Position numbers and translations under genes: made by a program. Positions 59,014 through 59,215 of a DNA stretch of 59,215 bases are shown here, piece by piece; the stretch's first letter is position 1; each line of letters begins with the position of its first letter. The notes beneath the pieces are model-generated. The model was not told the DNA's origin. It did not search any database and was given only the letters and a program-made list of their open reading frames with translations. Origin of the DNA: an uncultured Selenomonadales bacterium (GTDB lineage: Bacteria; Bacillota; Negativicutes; Selenomonadales; Selenomonadaceae); the NCBI GenBank assembly GCA_946408105.1, contig CAMJQS010000002.1, positions 1-59,215 of the forward strand, read 5' to 3'.

Positions 59014-59215
59014 TTGCAGAAATTTGAAAAGTGGCAAGGTTGCGGAAACGATTTCATTTTGATTGACCGACCGGGCGACGCGATTGACGAGCCGGAAAAA
59101 ATTAAGCAGCTCTGCGACAGGCATTTTGGAATCGGGGCGGACGGTGTGATTTACGTCCTCAGCTCCAACAAGGCGGCCACGCGCATGAGAATTTTTAACG
59201 CGGACGGCACCGAGG
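59014..59215 (+). CDS. dapF: Diaminopimelate epimerase, partial (5' end)
   Basis: TTG start after aaaggagg; QKFEKWQGCGNDFILIDRPGDAIDEPEKIKQLCDRHFGIGADGVIYVLSSNKAATRMRIFNADGTE. Confidence 0.95.
   Translation, partial: MQKFEKWQGCGNDFILIDRPGDAIDEPEKIKQLCDRHFGIGADGVIYVLSSNKAATRMRIFNADGTE

Overview
59.2 kb chromosomal window, about 50% GC, from what looks like a diderm Firmicute of the Negativicutes/Selenomonas type. This guess rests on a cysteine phytase, a GlpABC operon, hldE-type kinase, rnmV-ksgA, dxs-tlyA-nadK and ylqD-rimM-trmD gene orders; no 16S is present. Most of it is core metabolism and housekeeping. Segments: an amino-acid ABC locus with four tandem paralogous binding proteins (minus, 0.8-5.1 kb); glpABC, a cytidine-deaminase-fold gene, glpK and glpF (+, 5.7-12.8 kb); fba and a tRNA-Ala(GGC); a phytase/transglutaminase/PTS operon; priA with a remnant MntA/HepT pair; a four-gene CitE-like/TRSP-PRTase/StiP-PELOTA-type/HAD biosynthetic operon (23.6-27.4 kb); mutS2, rsmA, rnmV, nadK, tlyA, dxs, ispA, hldE-kinase, hemL, trmD, rimM, ylqD; ireB, ruvX, DUF1292, mltG, U32 peptidase, acylphosphatase, aroQ, M24 peptidase, efp; a duplicated glycosyltransferase-like gene; a hybrid histidine kinase; and partial dapF. 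Most notable: (i) the biosynthetic operon, known from Ter stress loci but here without ter genes; (ii) an exported cytidine-deaminase-like protein that has lost its catalytic Glu and a zinc Cys; (iii) 7-nt-periodic intergenic hairpins with 32-nt arms; (iv) a three-copy structured intergenic repeat; (v) a gene flanked by 73-bp inverted repeats and by diverged partial copies of both neighbours; (vi) a pervasive AAAATTTT palindrome in all reading frames. All assignments come from reading motifs; no database search was run.
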